Assembly: GCA_963693365.1 (NCBI GenBank)
Contig: CAVNZM010000008.1
Coordinates: forward strand, 6,572,001-6,636,000
Length of the DNA stretch: 64,000 nt
From: Amoebidium appalachense
Lineage: Eukaryota > Ichthyosporea
Direction of reading: 5' to 3'
The notes beneath the pieces were generated by a model, which was not told the DNA's origin, ran no database searches, and worked only from the letters and a program-made list of their open reading frames with translations. Shown piece by piece: positions 15,013 through 29,280 of this stretch (position 1 is its first letter; the number at the start of each line of letters is the position of its first letter). The translations under genes and the position numbers were made by a program.

Positions 15013-16886
15013 ATATGCACTTTTATGCATGGATGCACGCGCACACACACATACACACAAGAGCAAACACACACACGCAGACTCACAGACATACACACAT
15101 GCATACCCGTCGCACGAACATACACACATGTACCCATACATTCACACGCACGTACACACACACATACACTCAAAATTTGCCCTCAGGGCCTCTTGAAAGT
15201 TTAAGTCACTGATCAAACAGGCAAGCAAACAATGTTCATCCATCACTTTGCTCTTGTGTAGCTCTACGGAATCTTTTTGTCCGTCCTATATTGCCTTTAC
15301 TTTCCCGCATACACATTCCGACGCAACACTCTCACACACCCATATACTCAAAGAAGTGCTGTCACAGCATGCATCCCACCCTTTTTCGTTGCCTGAGTAC
15401 TTCCCTATAAAGAACCTGCTTTATGAAAGCTCGCTCTGACCCCCCTTCCCCCCCCTCGTTTCAATAGCCACCATTGTCGACTCAATAAAGAATTCATGGG
15501 GGTTTCTTTTAAACTTCCGGGTCAGGTCAGACCAAAAAGGCACTTACTCTTTATTATTGGCACCTGACCAAAAAGGGCCCACAGGTCGGCCTAAAAGAAA
15601 CCTTCTTTGATCATAACAATTGATCTCTCACGAGCTCTCACTAATCCTTTCTCCCCTTCCTCGTCTCCATAGCCACAGCCCCTGCATCGCTGTCATGGGG
15701 TCTAGGGCTGTGGGCGGACACTGTGCTCTGTTTTCTGTTCTACTGCGTGCTGGCCGAGCTACCAAACAGAATATTCTTTCCTGCACTGGTGGAGATGGGG
15801 TTTTCAGGCCTGGAGGTATGCTGGAGTTTTGTGTGGGCGGATTTGGGGTTTTTTTACTACTATTCTGATTCCTTCCGCCTTTTTTTTTTTTTTTTTTTTT
15901 TTTTGTTGTTTCTTCGTCTTTTCACCTACCTTTTTCTGATCCATTTCTCCTCTTTTCTGTCTGCCCCCCCGCCTTCCTTATTTCTTTCTTTTTTTCTCTC
16001 TCTCTTTTTTTTTTTTGGGGGGGGGGGGGGGGGGAGGTGGTGGTGGAGGGGGAATAGGGAGGGTTGTTTTTAATTTGGTGTGTTGGTGTGTATGTGTGAA
16101 GGGGCAGAGCAATCAAATCGTCCAAGGATTTCCAAGGGCTGGGTTTGGTATAGAAATCATCCCCCCCCCCTCCCCACCCCCCCCCCCCCCCCCCTTTTTT
16201 TTTTTTTTGCTCATTTGAACTTCTTCTTTTTTTTTTCCTTTTTCAGGGGGAGGGGGGGGGGGGGGTTGTTGTTGTTGTTTTGTTTCCACACCAGCACGGG
16301 GGGGGGAGAGAGGAGGGAGGAAAGGGGGGGGGGGGGGGGGGGATAGAGAGAGACGGGAGAGGGGTGGGGGGGGCGGGGGCAGGGGGGAGTAGAGAGACTG
16401 GTGAGGAGGGGGAAGGAGGTGGCGGGAGGGTTGAGTTGGATTTTGTGAGAGTTACATGGGAACAGATGGATCGAGGCTGATTGACACAGCAAGGGCAAAG
16501 CGATGGGACGGGGAGGGGGGGGAGGGGAGGGAGGCGAAGGGGGGAGGGGGGGGGGGGGGAGAAGGAAGGGGGGATTAGAAACGGTCTTACCATTTTTATT
16601 GCACGGTTCTACATGAATTCGAAGCATCAAACTAAAAATAGTCTTAGTTGGCCAACGATCAACTGCTAACCCGACGCAATCCACAGGTGCTGTTGGGTGT
16701 GCATCTGTTCTGTATTCTGATTGGTGTAAACTTCTTGTGGCGCCAGATGGCAGCTCGCAATTGGTTCTTTCTGCTGGTAACAATTCCCACCCCCGCCTCC
16801 TTTCTCCGCCGTTGAAGAAACGAAGAGGAAGTTGGGCTAGCACACCTTGCACATGTATACACACGCATGCAGACAACACCCCCCGC

Positions 16887-16955
<69 letters not shown>

Positions 16956-17135
16956 CTCTGCTTTCCCCTTCTTCGATGAACCTCAATCTTGATATTTTAT
17001 TATTCCTGGAAGAGCGTTGGCTCTTTTTCTCACTAATTTTGGTTGTTGTTGTTTGTTGGTGTTTGTGGTTGTGGTGACTGTAGTTGGTGTATGTTAAGTG
17101 AGCGGTGGATGGGCGGGCGCATGGCTGCACGGGGG

Positions 17136-17185
<50 letters not shown>

Positions 17186-17382
17186 GGGGGGGGACACCCT
17201 ACATTATTTTTTGTGTGTTTCGGGAGGGAGGACGGGGTGGGGGGTATCCTATTTTTTTTCTTTTGGGGGGGGGGGAGGGGGGGGGGGGAGAGAGGGGGAG
17301 CGGAGGGGGGGGGGGGGGGGGGGGGGTGAGGGTTGATGATATCCAACAAATTTTCTTTTCTTTTCTGTTTTTTTTTTTTTTT

Positions 17383-17413
<31 letters not shown>

Positions 17414-18394
17414 GGGAAGGTTAAAATCATACTGTTTTCATTAAAAAGGAAAAAAAGAAAGAAAAACCGATCACCGGCAACCACTGACATTATTCAAGAG
17501 AAGGCATACTACTAAGGGAAGCATAGACATGGCTTCAGGAATAAACAAAAAGGCTGAACCAAATAACTATTAGTTAGCTTGCTATGCAACTCCTCGCAAT
17601 ATATATTGAACGAAGATTTGAATAGAAGAAAACATAAATTAACCCGTTCTATGCCACACCAGCTGTCGCTGCCTGCCTTCTACTTCTACGGCACAATAGA
17701 GAACCACTACGAGAGGTCAATCTACATCGGTGTGGCCGTGGTCCTGCTGTCCTTTGCTGGTGCGTGCCTATTTCTCTCTCTTTCTCTCTCTCTTTTTTCC
17801 CTTTTTTTTTTATACGTGGGGGGGGCAGGGGGTAGGGGGGGGGATGGGAGAGGAGGGGGGGACGGGGGGGGGGGGGGGCGGGTCCGCCCAGATGTAGTGT
17901 TACACTTCATGTTGTGATGGGTGGAAAAAGGGGGGAGGCGGGGGAGGGGCTATTGTTTCATGACTAATGGCACATGCAGACGCTCCCCTGGTATAATGAT
18001 CCGGGCCTGGGGTGGGTGGGTGGGTGGGCGTGTAGGGGGCGGGGGGGGGGGGGGGGGAGGAAGGGGAGGGGGGCTAGGAGCTAAAGCCATGCAATCTTCC
18101 GAGGTTGAAAAATAGGGTAGTTCTGCACTATTCTTCTTTTTTGTGGAGATTGTTCTGCCTGCAAAGAAATTATCCCCTTGTGGTCAAATTGAATGTAGAT
18201 TTGGGGTGCCATGTTGACATTAGGTTTCAAAGCGCTGACTGAGACTATATTGCATGCACCTCTTCCTCCACCCCTCCCCTCGTCCAAGACACACGAGTGC
18301 GCGTGTGCGCAATCGCCACACACACACACACGTTTCAATCCACGGCCCACCCGCCCATCCATCTAACCGCCCACACATGCACCCACGCACCCCC

Positions 18395-18433
<39 letters not shown>

Positions 18434-18615
18434 ACACCCACGCACCCACGCACCCACCCCCGCCCCACTCCCTCCACATCCTCACCCCCTCCCCCCCACT
18501 CCCCCAACCCTCTCCCCTCCCACTCACCCACCCATCCGCTCCCCCCCACACACCCACTCCCACCCCCCTCCCCCATCTCCTTTCCTCCCCCCCCCCCCCC
18601 CCCCCCCCCCCCAAC

Positions 18616-18660
<45 letters not shown>

Positions 18661-18864
18661 GCACCGCTATTCTCCAGCAATGAGCGTGCGCAGCGCATGC
18701 TCTGGGGCCACAACCTGTCGTTCCTCTTCCTCGTGTGCCTGCGCTATGCCTTCAAGTCCGCACTCCCGGTGTGGTCCTTCCACAAGAATTCCGTTCCTGA
18801 CTGGGCCGGTCTTCCTGATTGGTCGTTCCAGATCCCGGAATGCGACAAGTAAGATAGCCTACCC

Positions 18865-18895
<31 letters not shown>

Positions 18896-19106
18896 ACACA
18901 CTTCCCCCGACATCCCACCTCTCCCACTCTCCTTCTCCCCCTGCTTCTGATCCCCCACTTCTCCCAATCTTTTTTTCTGTTCTTTAATGTTTGGGGTTAC
19001 CTTAACGGTTTTTTCTGAGTTACCAATATCTGTCGTGAACTGTGGTTCACCGTGCTTTCTTCTTCCTTACAACCTCTAATGCATACATACCTCCCCACAC
19101 ACACAT

Positions 19107-19199
<93 letters not shown>

Positions 19200-20347
19200 T
19201 ACCCCCCCCCCCCCCCTCCCTTCCCCAAACCTCATGCACACATCCCCCCCCCCCCCCCCCCCCCCACCCACCCCCACCACCACCCCCTTTTCCCCCTTTC
19301 AACCCACTTTTGTGTTATCCCGCCTCTTCCGCCGTCTTCCTTGCAGGTGGGCAGCAGTAGCTGGTCTTCTTGCAGCTGCAATTTTGGCCATTGAGCCCCA
19401 GGTGCCCATGGACCCCTCTACTAAACAGGCCACCCTGTCGTGGGTGCTGCCTGCATCGGCCCACGGCTGCCTGCAGTTTCTGTGCTTCTGGCTCTACTCC
19501 CAGGCAAGGTATGTTAATTCTTATTGGACCCCCACTTTCCATGTAATTCTCCTGGGTGTTTTATCTTTGTGTCTATGTGTTATACTATGTGGTTTCCGGG
19601 GGAACCACACCAAAGAAAATAATGCGCACGACCCAATCCCCCCCCCCCCCTCCCCCCCCCCCCCGCTTTACTTCCATGCAACCGGGCATGGTTGCTCTGT
19701 GTCGTGCATCTGTAAACACATACGCATTTTCCGCTGCACTGCATTAGTTTGCACACACATATTCACCGTTTTGCTCACCTTGCTTGCATAAGCAACCCTG
19801 CTCGTCTTTGATCAAGACGGGTTGACCCTCCCAAGTTCAGTTGATGCTGCTGTCTGAGTTGGAGAGTCGTATATACGCGGGCTAAGGGGTCGAAACTCAG
19901 ACGCAATTGATGACTTGGGCCCTCCCTGAGGATGGGCTCTGCTTATGACGCATACTGTGCGCATGGCTGATGTTGCATACTTGAATGTTTGCCTTTGCAT
20001 GTGTCCTTCGTGTATGCGTACTTCGTACCTGTTCCGCATCTAAACCCCCCCCCCCCCCTTTCGTTTCCCTTTTTTTTTATTTTTTATTTTTTTTTAAGTA
20101 CTTATCTTTCTACTCCCTTAAACCTCTATTCCCTACGTTCCTGTTCCCTTCCCCCCCCTCCGGCCCCCCGGCCCCGCAAATGCACACATACACACACACA
20201 GAAACAAAAGAAGGAAAAAAGCATTTCCCCTCCTCCCCTCCTCCCCTCCTCCCTTCCCCTCTGTGTGGAAGAGGAAAGAAACTGGACGCCCGCTGCCAGA
20301 CGTAAAGATGCACACAGACACACTTAAACACACACACGGACTGATGC

Positions 20348-20381
<34 letters not shown>

Positions 20382-20438
20382 ACCCACCCACCCCCCCCCC
20401 CCCCCCCCCCACCACCACCACCACCACCCTGCCCCCCA

Positions 20439-20478
<40 letters not shown>

Positions 20479-20566
20479 CACACTCACTCAAAATCGTGCG
20501 CGCACACGTCAGCTCAACCTCACACACACACACACACACACACACAGGCACACACACACAGAGACA

Positions 20567-20610
<44 letters not shown>

Positions 20611-20720
20611 GTCGTACCTCGCTGGGTGGGTGCAGATCCCCTGCAGTGGGCCCCAGCCGTCATTCTTGCCCTCTTTGCCGGTTATTTCCTCACCACCCGC
20701 TCAAGGGTAGGTCCCCCCCT

Positions 20721-20752
<32 letters not shown>

Positions 20753-21595
20753 ATGTTACATACTTGAATGTTTGCTTTTGCAAGTGTCCTGCACCATGCT
20801 TCTCATCGTGTGTGCGTACTTCGTACCGTGCTCCACATTCAACCCCCCCCCCCACACACATACACACATACATACCAGTAAATGCCCGTCCCTCCCCCCC
20901 CCCCCCCCCCCCCCCCCGCCGGGAGAAAATGGCCCGCTCATGTTGGTACGCTTTGTACGTATTTTGCATTATGACTGGTGTTGTCTGTCGTAAACTTGTT
21001 CTTCGTATTCTGTGACTAATTCTAAAACATCCCTTCCCCCCTCTTCCTTCTCGCATCTTCCAGACACACACACGTACACCCCCCCATCCCCCCCACCCCC
21101 CACCCACACACACACACATACAGGCACAATCCATGCTCTTCTCCTTCCTAGGTGTTGCTGGGTCCTACATGCTCTTCTATGAGGCCCCCCTTCCAGCCAT
21201 GGTTGGTGGCCTGATGCTGGCTGTGTTCTGTGCTTCATCATGGGCTGTCACTGTTTCTTCACTGAGCCTGCACAAAGGTGTGTGTGGGGGGGGTGGGGGG
21301 GGGTAAAGGGGGAGGATAAAGAACTGAGGCCGTCAGTTTGTATATGGTGGGCAGGTTGACGGGCGGTTGGGCGGGCAGGAGGGAGGGGGGAAGGGGGGCA
21401 GGGGGGGGAGAGGGAGGGTAGCAGGTGTTTATGCATGTGGTGGTGTGATGTCTGGGCTGCAACAGGACCACTATAGCCACACCCTTTTAAACTCTTTCTC
21501 CCTCACGAGTGCTGTTTGGAGTGGGGTTGGGGTGGTGGGATGGATGGGTGTGTGTGTGAGTGTATTTAGAGATGTGTGTGTGGGCATGTGGGTGG

Positions 21596-21665
<70 letters not shown>

Positions 21666-21886
21666 CCGTGTGTGCGTGCGTGTGTGTTGGTGGATCGTCT
21701 TTTAAGGTATATGTGTTCTTGTAGGGAGGAGAGGGGAAGAGGGTGGCTGGAGAGGGGGGGGGGGGGGGGGGAGGAGAACAAAGTAATTGGTGTCACCAGC
21801 TAACAACATCTGCAGAGACCAAGGGCCGTGCCATGATGCTGTCGCAGTTTATTTTCTTTTTTGGAGAGTTTATCACGGTATGTGAT

Positions 21887-21920
<34 letters not shown>

Positions 21921-22245
21921 ATTCGCGACACACATACACACGCACACACACACACAAACACAAACAAACACACACACACACACACCTCCGCACACGCACA
22001 CGCACACACACACAACACACACACACACACACACACGCACACACATTCACTCACTCACAAACACAACACCCAAGTACCACCCACCCACCCACCCGCCCAT
22101 CCATCCATCCACCCACCCACCCACCCATCCAACTGTATATTTGCCTTCATGCTCGTCTTCAACTGAGATTGGTGTTGACTCTCCTGTTGCTGTTGAAGCA
22201 AAGCATGGGTTGTTTGGATACCACACCCAGTAGTTCAAAAGATTC

Positions 22246-22291
<46 letters not shown>

Positions 22292-22582
22292 CCTTGCAGC
22301 ATATGAACCCTCCCCTGATGGTAGGTTGAGACTAGGGTGCTGTGAATGACTTCGGCCCTTGCTCTGCTTAATGTACATACCCTGTGTGTCCGTTATGGGC
22401 TATGTTCTTTATGTGTTATGTCCGTTATGTGTTATGTCCGTAATGTGTTGTCCGTAATGTGTTATGTCCGTAATGTGTTGTCCGTAATGTGTTGTCCGTT
22501 ATGTGTTATTGTGTTGTCCGTTATGAATGTGTGGATCGTACGCTGTAACACATTTTACTTGCCCCCCCCCTCCCCCCCCCTT

Positions 22583-22614
<32 letters not shown>

Positions 22615-22952
22615 TTCCCCTGCCCTCTCCTGACTCAAAAACACATTCTAACCCCCTCCCCCCCCTTCTCCCCCTAGGTGTGGAACATAGCGTACATGTT
22701 TCTTGACATAGGGGATGCATTTCGTGAGGCACCCCACTATCCTCTCTTCTTCTGTGTGGCCGTTATCGCCCTTAACAATATTGTACAGGGTAATAACCCC
22801 CCTCTCCCCCCCTCCCCTGTACTTCGGACTTTAAAAAGCATTCAAACCCCCCTCCCCCCCCCTCCCCCCTCCCCCCCCCCCTTCTCCACCCCCCCCCCCC
22901 CCCATCTACTCTCGAGGGGTGGCACCACTTATCTTGCATACCCTGCTTGTGT

Positions 22953-22983
<31 letters not shown>

Positions 22984-23151
22984 CCCCCCCCCCCCCCCCC
23001 CACCACCACCACCACCACCGCCACACACACAAAAAAAAAGGAAAAGAAAAAAAAAGTGGAAGGAACACACACCGTTTCCCGCCCCAAACTACCCATCCAC
23101 TTCCCTTTCCCCTTACACTCTCCTCCTCCATTCCCCCGTTTTTCTCCTTCC

Positions 23152-23214
<63 letters not shown>

Positions 23215-23439
23215 TTACATCTAGCTGTTTCACATATGGGCATTGGCTTCTCTGTTTTGCATTTTTAGCCTTACATTTCTTTCCCCTTCTAACAATCCCT
23301 CCCCCCCACACACACACACACAAACATGCACACGCGCGCACGTTTACACACACATGCACACACGCTCACTCACTCACTCACTCAATCACTCACTCAATCA
23401 ATCACTCACTCACTCACTCACTCACTCACTCACTCACTC

Positions 23440-23522
<83 letters not shown>

Positions 23523-24324
23523 GCAGGTACACCCTTCGTGTCCACCCCCACACCCTACAAAGCTCTGTTTGTGATGCTGCTGCTTGTGTTTGGGCCCTCC
23601 CTCTACGTCAGACACACATATGCTGTCACCCACCCACACAAGGTCGAACACAAGGACAACGAGGTAATTTTACATTTCATTGTATGCTCAGAGTTTTTTG
23701 GTGGTGGGTGGGGTGGGTGGGAAAGAGGGTGGGTGAGTGCGTTGGTGGAGTTGGGGGTGTGTGGGTGTAGGGGGAGGGGTTTGCTTGGGGAGGGTGGGTG
23801 GGTGGGTGTGGGTGGGTGATGTTTGGGGGTGTGTGTGAATTGGGAAGGGAGGGTAGGGGCCCGAAGGGGATGGGGAGGGACGAGTTAGAGTTTGGCTGGG
23901 ATGATATCTACTCGAGTGTGCAGGTGGGTGTGGGAGACAGACATGGGTTGGGATGGAATCGGGTTGAGTCAAACAGAAGGCGGTGGATGGTTGTGGGAAC
24001 TAAACGGGGAAGGAGTGGGGATGGGGCGGGGAGGGGGGGGGGGGGGGTTGATACGATAGAGGTGTTGTGAACATAACGCAAAACAAATCCTGGAAATAAA
24101 TGGGTGGATGGATGTCGACAGTCCGTGCAAGAAGACAGACCAGACCAAAAATGGGCTTTGTATTGAAAAATAGGAACTGCGACACATCACTTACTGACTG
24201 TTGAATAAAATCCCCAGGTTAAGGTGATGATCTGGAATGTGCACACGGGATATGCAGACAACGGATACGACAACTATCTGCTGGGCACAAGGTTTATCCA
24301 GGATATGAAGGTGCGTGGGTGGGT

Positions 24325-24355
<31 letters not shown>

Positions 24356-24885
24356 GGAGGGGGAGGGGGGGGGGGGGGGGGGGGGGGGATGGGGGGGACA
24401 TAAATGTTCGGCAGCTTTGATCGCCACCCAGGTCTCGCATGTATTCCATGTCTGGTAATTCATCTATGCCGATGAAATCTGATCAATCATAAGTCTATCC
24501 CGGATTTCGTACATATATGCCTGACACGAGTGTAATATTAGTTTGATTGTGGATCCATATGAAATGTTTACAGATAGTTTTTTGGCCACGCTCAGTCGAA
24601 TTGAATTTGATAAAAACACTGGGTTTTGCCTTGAAACTCGCATGCAAGCAAGCATGGCACTTTGTGGTTTTGGCGGTCTTTTTTAAGGGGTAAGACCAGA
24701 TTTACGAGGTCCTATGTGAGTCTTTTGTTCTTTACATGAGTGGGTCCTATGTGGTTTTCGTCATAAGGACGGGTGGGCCCTTTGAAAACTTTTGTCATGT
24801 GAAAGTGGGGGTGAGCCCTGCACAGCCTTCTGCCATATGTAAACTGGGTCTCGTATCTTCACACACATGGACACACTTGCACACA

Positions 24886-24974
<89 letters not shown>

Positions 24975-25400
24975 ACGCACAAACACACACGCACAAACTC
25001 CCTCTCTCTTCCTCTCCCATCCCCTCTTCTTCTACCTCTCTCTCTCTTTCTCTCCCTCCCCTCCCCCTCCCCCCCCTCCCTCCCCCGGCCCCCCCCTCTC
25101 CCTCTCTCCCTCAAATATACATACGTACACACGTACACGTACAGGCTGGGGTAGTAGCCATTCTCGAGAACGACCAAGCGCGGCTGTGCACAGGCAACAG
25201 GGACCAGATCGAGTTCTTTGGGGCCTCCCTTGGGTTCCCCTACCACAGCTATGGTGTGCAGACACGTGAGAGCACGTGGGGGTGTGCCTTTATCTCACTG
25301 TACCCGATAAAGGTGAGTACGAAGGGGGGGGGAGGGGGGGGGGGGGCCGGGGGCGGGGGGGGGGGGGGGGGGAGGTAGGCGGCAGGGATGGGGGCCGGAT

Positions 25401-25467
<67 letters not shown>

Positions 25468-25843
25468 TGTGTCGGGGAGTTGTGGAGGGCGGGAGGGGGG
25501 CAGGGAGGGGGGGGGGGGGGGATTTGAGAGGTTGGGGGGGAGGGGGTGGGAACGGAGGAAGGGAGAGGGGGGGGGGGGGGGAGGGGGGAGACTGAGGGAC
25601 GCTGTTTCGTAATGGAAAGATCCTTTTTTCTCGGAGATGAAACCCATGGGGGGTAAGTGGTGGGGGGAGAGTTTGGACGCGCATAGGCAATATGTTCTTT
25701 GCTATATTTTAACTATCTGTACTCATGTGCTCCCTCGTGTCAACTATGTATCTACTTGCTCTGGGAACATTACATGCACATGCATACACGCGCTGCATGT
25801 ATACACATCAAGCGCACAGACACACATAGCAAACACACACACA

Positions 25844-25904
<61 letters not shown>

Positions 25905-26176
25905 ATACACACACACGCGCGCACAGGCCAGCAACATCACCGTGCTCCCTTCGCCCTACGGTACCCGGTCATGCCTGATTGATGCCATTCTGGATGTCAA
26001 CGGTAACGATTTCAACCTCGTTGTTTCGTATGTGCCCCCCCCCCCCCCCCCCCCCCCCCTCTGCCTGCACACTCAAATTATTTGATTAGGGTTTTTTTGT
26101 TTTGTGATGTTTTGTATTTTGTATTTTGTCCTTTGATGTCTCCTCCATATTTACAACCCTCTAACTCATACGTCCC

Positions 26177-26207
<31 letters not shown>

Positions 26208-26622
26208 ACACACACAGCCTGCCCTCCAGCCTTCAACTTAACTTTCCTTGTTGCCCCCCCTCTCTGTCTGCTGCCGTTTCGATAATCATTATGGCACGGA
26301 AATTTCCCAACAACATTCTCCCCATCAAGGATTCTCTTCACGTATTTTATTTCATTTATCACATAAAATCTTAAAATTTTAGGCAGATAAACACAAATTT
26401 GAATGTGTCATTCTGTAAGCAACAATAGCAGTCATATTCCCATAATGCCCTCCAGCCCAAACTCTGATCTGATTGGCTATCCTCAGACATTTCTCGACGG
26501 AGGAATTCCCCGAGGATCTGCGGCTGCAGACCTCGAAACTGTCGGCACTGGCACAAACGAGGAACACAATGCCCATGTCCGTCCTGTATGTGTCCTTCCC
26601 CCCTCCCCCTCCTCCTCCTCCT

Positions 26623-26653
<31 letters not shown>

Positions 26654-26708
26654 CAAACACCTTTTCCCTCTCTCACATTCCCCCCTCCATCCCTCCCCCC
26701 CTCCCCCC

Positions 26709-26748
<40 letters not shown>

Positions 26749-27218
26749 CCCTGCGAGAAATTGTAATAGTAAACGTAATGATAATGGTGGTAGTAGAATG
26801 AAACCAAGCGAAGACTTGACACACGTGCGCACATGGTAAACACACACACAAACACGTACCGGAGGGCACAGTAACCTACCGGTTTTTTTTTTGGTTTTTT
26901 TTGTTTTTTCCCTTTTCCCCCTTGGGGGCGGGGAGGGGAGAGGGGGAGGGGGGGGGGGGGAGAGGGGATTACTTGGCTCTTTTATGTAAGGAGCCGCTTC
27001 TCCAGAGGGGGGTTGGGGAAAGGGGGGAGGATTGCGGCTTAATGCGTGACTTCTTTCTCGTCACACCATGCCCATTCATTTTTTAAGATTTAACACTCAC
27101 GTTCGTTGGTTGCTAGGTGCTACATCACGAGCGCACCTGACTCAGCCACATGGAAGCGTGCCGACCACCGTGAGAACTACCACACCCTCGTCACTAAGGG
27201 CACCCTCCAGGTATGCTT

Positions 27219-27252
<34 letters not shown>

Positions 27253-27282
27253 TCCTCCTCCTCCTCTCCCCCCCCTCCCGCA

Positions 27283-27381
<99 letters not shown>

Positions 27382-27907
27382 ACCACCACTACCACCACCA
27401 CCACCACCAACACCCCACCCAACGACCCACCCACCCACCCATCCCCCATGGCCCGTCTGTGATCGATGCTATCTTGTGTGTATAATGTTTGTGTGGTGCT
27501 GGTTGTTTCATGTGTCCGTGCGGACGGCTGTGTGTGTGTGTGTGTGTGTGCGTGTGCGTGTGTACAGTGTGTGTGTGTGTGCGCGTGTGCGTGTGTGATG
27601 CCCGTGGTTTTTGTTGTGTGTCTATGTGCTTTGTTCCATATGCTGCATCGTAAACATTTTGCACTTCCGTTTTCACCCGTTTCTTGCTTTACTGTGTTTC
27701 ATCCAAGCCCTCGTGTGCACGGGCATGTGTTTGTATTGTGGCATGCCATGCTTCAGGTGTGTCCTTTAGTATACATACCACATTTTCACCCACACCCGCA
27801 CACATGCTTACCCTCTCCCCCTCCCCTCCCCGCCCCCCCCCCCCCCCCCCCCCCCCCCCCCCACCCCCTCCCCACACACACACACACGTACACACACACC
27901 TGTACCC

Positions 27908-27938
<31 letters not shown>

Positions 27939-28660
27939 ACACACACACACGCATACACACACGTACACAGGATCCCGACCCCTCAGACCATGATAGGTGG
28001 TGCCAGTACATCTTCTACAAGAACACTAAGGTCATGAGGTACTACCATGTGGATACGGGATACATGTCCGACACAGAGGCTCAGCTTGCAGGTATTGTCC
28101 CTCGTCCCTCTTCCTCCCCCCCCCCCCCCCCCCCTCAAACTCCCCCCCTCCCGGCTCCCTCCCTCCTCCCCTTGCCTCTCCCCTTGCCTTTCGCCTTGGC
28201 CCCCCACCTTCCCCCCCCCCCCCCCCCCCCCCCCCCCCACCTTCCCCTTCTCCCCTTCTTCCTCCTACTATCATACCTCTTTCAAAAGAAAGAATAGAGA
28301 GGAAGAAGGAAGGAAGGAAAACAAAAATGGGAGGAAGAAATGTCTGTTTAGATTTACCTGTCTCCAGGCTGTCTCCCGGTGTCTTTTGCGGGCAGTGGTC
28401 TGGTTTTGCCGTGCTTGGTGTTATTCCTTGCCGTCGTTCGTGTTCTTTGTTTCCTTTTTTTTCTTTCTTTCACGCAAGGCGCGCACGCACATGGACACAA
28501 CACACACACACACCCGCTCACTCACTCACATTCATCACACTCATAAGCATGCGCCCTCCGCCCCCCTCCCCCCGGCTTCCCCCTCTTCCCCCCCAACTCA
28601 ACAAACATGCACACATTCACACGCACACTCACTCGCCCACTCACACTCACCCCTCCACCC

Positions 28661-28740
<80 letters not shown>

Positions 28741-28753
28741 ACACACTCACACT

Positions 28754-28804
<51 letters not shown>

Positions 28805-28971
28805 TCAGCACTGTGCCGTTATGCCGCGAACGCGGGGATGAGCAGACCTGCGAAAAGGCCGAACCAATCACAGCAGAGTTCTACAAATATTTTGTGCCAT
28901 CACGCAAACTCAAACACTGGTACACGGGGGCTAAATTTTCACGTGATAGGCCACGAATCAGCGACGACTAA
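14648..28971 (+). CDS. CWH43: CWH43: GPI-anchor lipid-remodelling protein, membrane domain plus EEP domain, 19 exons
   Basis: Exons: 14648-14696, 15673-15815, 16687-16776, 17663-17759, 18656-18848, 19347-19508, 20610-20706, 21124-21277, 21816-21877, 22300-22320, 22678-22789, 23527-23663, 24218-24310, 25145-25312, 25927-26027, 26487-26585, 27117-27210, 27971-28091, 28802-28971. Every junction is GT-AG and in phase, giving 720 residues (human about 700). Residues 20-430 hold many hydrophobic segments (Frag1/PGAP2-like membrane part). From residue 440 an endonuclease/exonuclease/phosphatase-like domain follows: [13 protein letters not shown] (Glu478), TGNRD, STWGCAF, VVSHF (His561), DRWCQYIFY and H650 with SDTEAQ at 657-662. 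In yeast, Cwh43 exchanges the GPI lipid for ceramide in the secretory pathway. The start was chosen for its strong context (A at -3, G at +4); an in-frame ATG lies at 14573. Exon 10 is a 21-base microexon. Confidence 0.92.
14937..15010 (+). repeat. (CA)n tract in CWH43 intron 1
   Basis: An uninterrupted CA dinucleotide run, followed to about 15170 by CA-rich degenerate sequence. Confidence 0.9.
17368..17416. repeat. Fused homopolymers T25-G24
   Basis: A T run is joined without spacer to a G run in CWH43 intron 3. It is the reverse-complement form of the CnAn pairs seen elsewhere in the window. Confidence 0.9.
19840..20060 (+). repeat. SINE-like repeat, longest copy
   Basis: TGTCTGAGTTGG (19851-19862) resembles an A box and GGGTCGAAACT (19887-19897) a B box, 36 bases apart. 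A body of about 130 bp follows, shared with 7310-7440, 20752-20845, 59899-60003 and more distantly with 48440-48595. The copy ends in a C run at about 20045. It lies in CWH43 intron 6. No target-site duplication was identified. Confidence 0.65.
20752..20845 (+). repeat. SINE-like repeat, 5'-truncated
   Basis: The copy starts immediately after a C run and contains the 3' half of the body, including the segment gcaccatgcttctcatcgtg that is also at 59935-59955 on the other strand. It ends at another C run. Confidence 0.7.
20935..21045 (+). repeat. SINE-like repeat, diverged 3' part
   Basis: The end (cttcgtattctgtgactaattctaaaacat, here described only by its 3' half) resembles the end of the copy at 48440-48595 and leads into a C-rich tract. 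The similarity is short. Confidence 0.35.
22300..22320 (+). other. CWH43: CWH43 exon 10, a 21-base microexon
   Basis: Seven codons (HMNPPLM) lie between a T-run acceptor ending cccttgcag and the donor GTAGGT. Both neighbouring exons end or begin in phase 0, so inclusion or skipping would keep frame. The call rests on phase and splice signals only. Confidence 0.6.
22345..22562 (+). repeat. SINE-like repeat with an internal tandem array
   Basis: The ends resemble the SINE-like family (GACTTCGGCCC near the start, CTGTAACACATTTTA near the C-rich end). Between them, 22385-22521 holds imperfect tandem copies of gtccgtaatgtgttat-like units. Confidence 0.45.
23364..23440 (+). repeat. (ACTC)n tetranucleotide array
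   Basis: Repeated CTCA units with occasional CAAT variants run directly into a C38-A42 block at 23441-23520 in CWH43 intron 11. Confidence 0.9.
23441..23520 (+). repeat. Fused homopolymers C38-A42 abutting a 3' splice site
   Basis: C38 (23441-23478) is followed directly by A42 (23479-23520) and then CTGCAG, the acceptor of CWH43 exon 12. The acceptor therefore has an A run, not a pyrimidine tract, immediately upstream. Confidence 0.9.
27288..27380 (+). repeat. (CA)n tract followed by (CCA)n in CWH43 intron 17
   Basis: A CA run of about 45 units follows a C30-class run and precedes CCA triplets, one of the longest dinucleotide runs in the window. Confidence 0.9.
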
Positions 28972-29203
28972 TATAATAGGCTGGTAGGAACCAAGTGGTG
29001 TGTGTTATTAGTGTGTGTTCGATGAATGTGTGGTTAACTTGTTTATGCTTCACGGAGTATTTTGGCGGATAATCCTTTTTTTTAAAGCGGAGAGAAGGGG
29101 TGTGTGTGTTTTCGGTAGTGTTCTTTGGCAGCTTGTGGCTGTTATAGTTGTGAATTCCATCTTCCCCCCCCCCCCCCCCCCCCCCCCAAACACATACGCA
29201 CGA

Positions 29204-29280
<77 letters not shown>

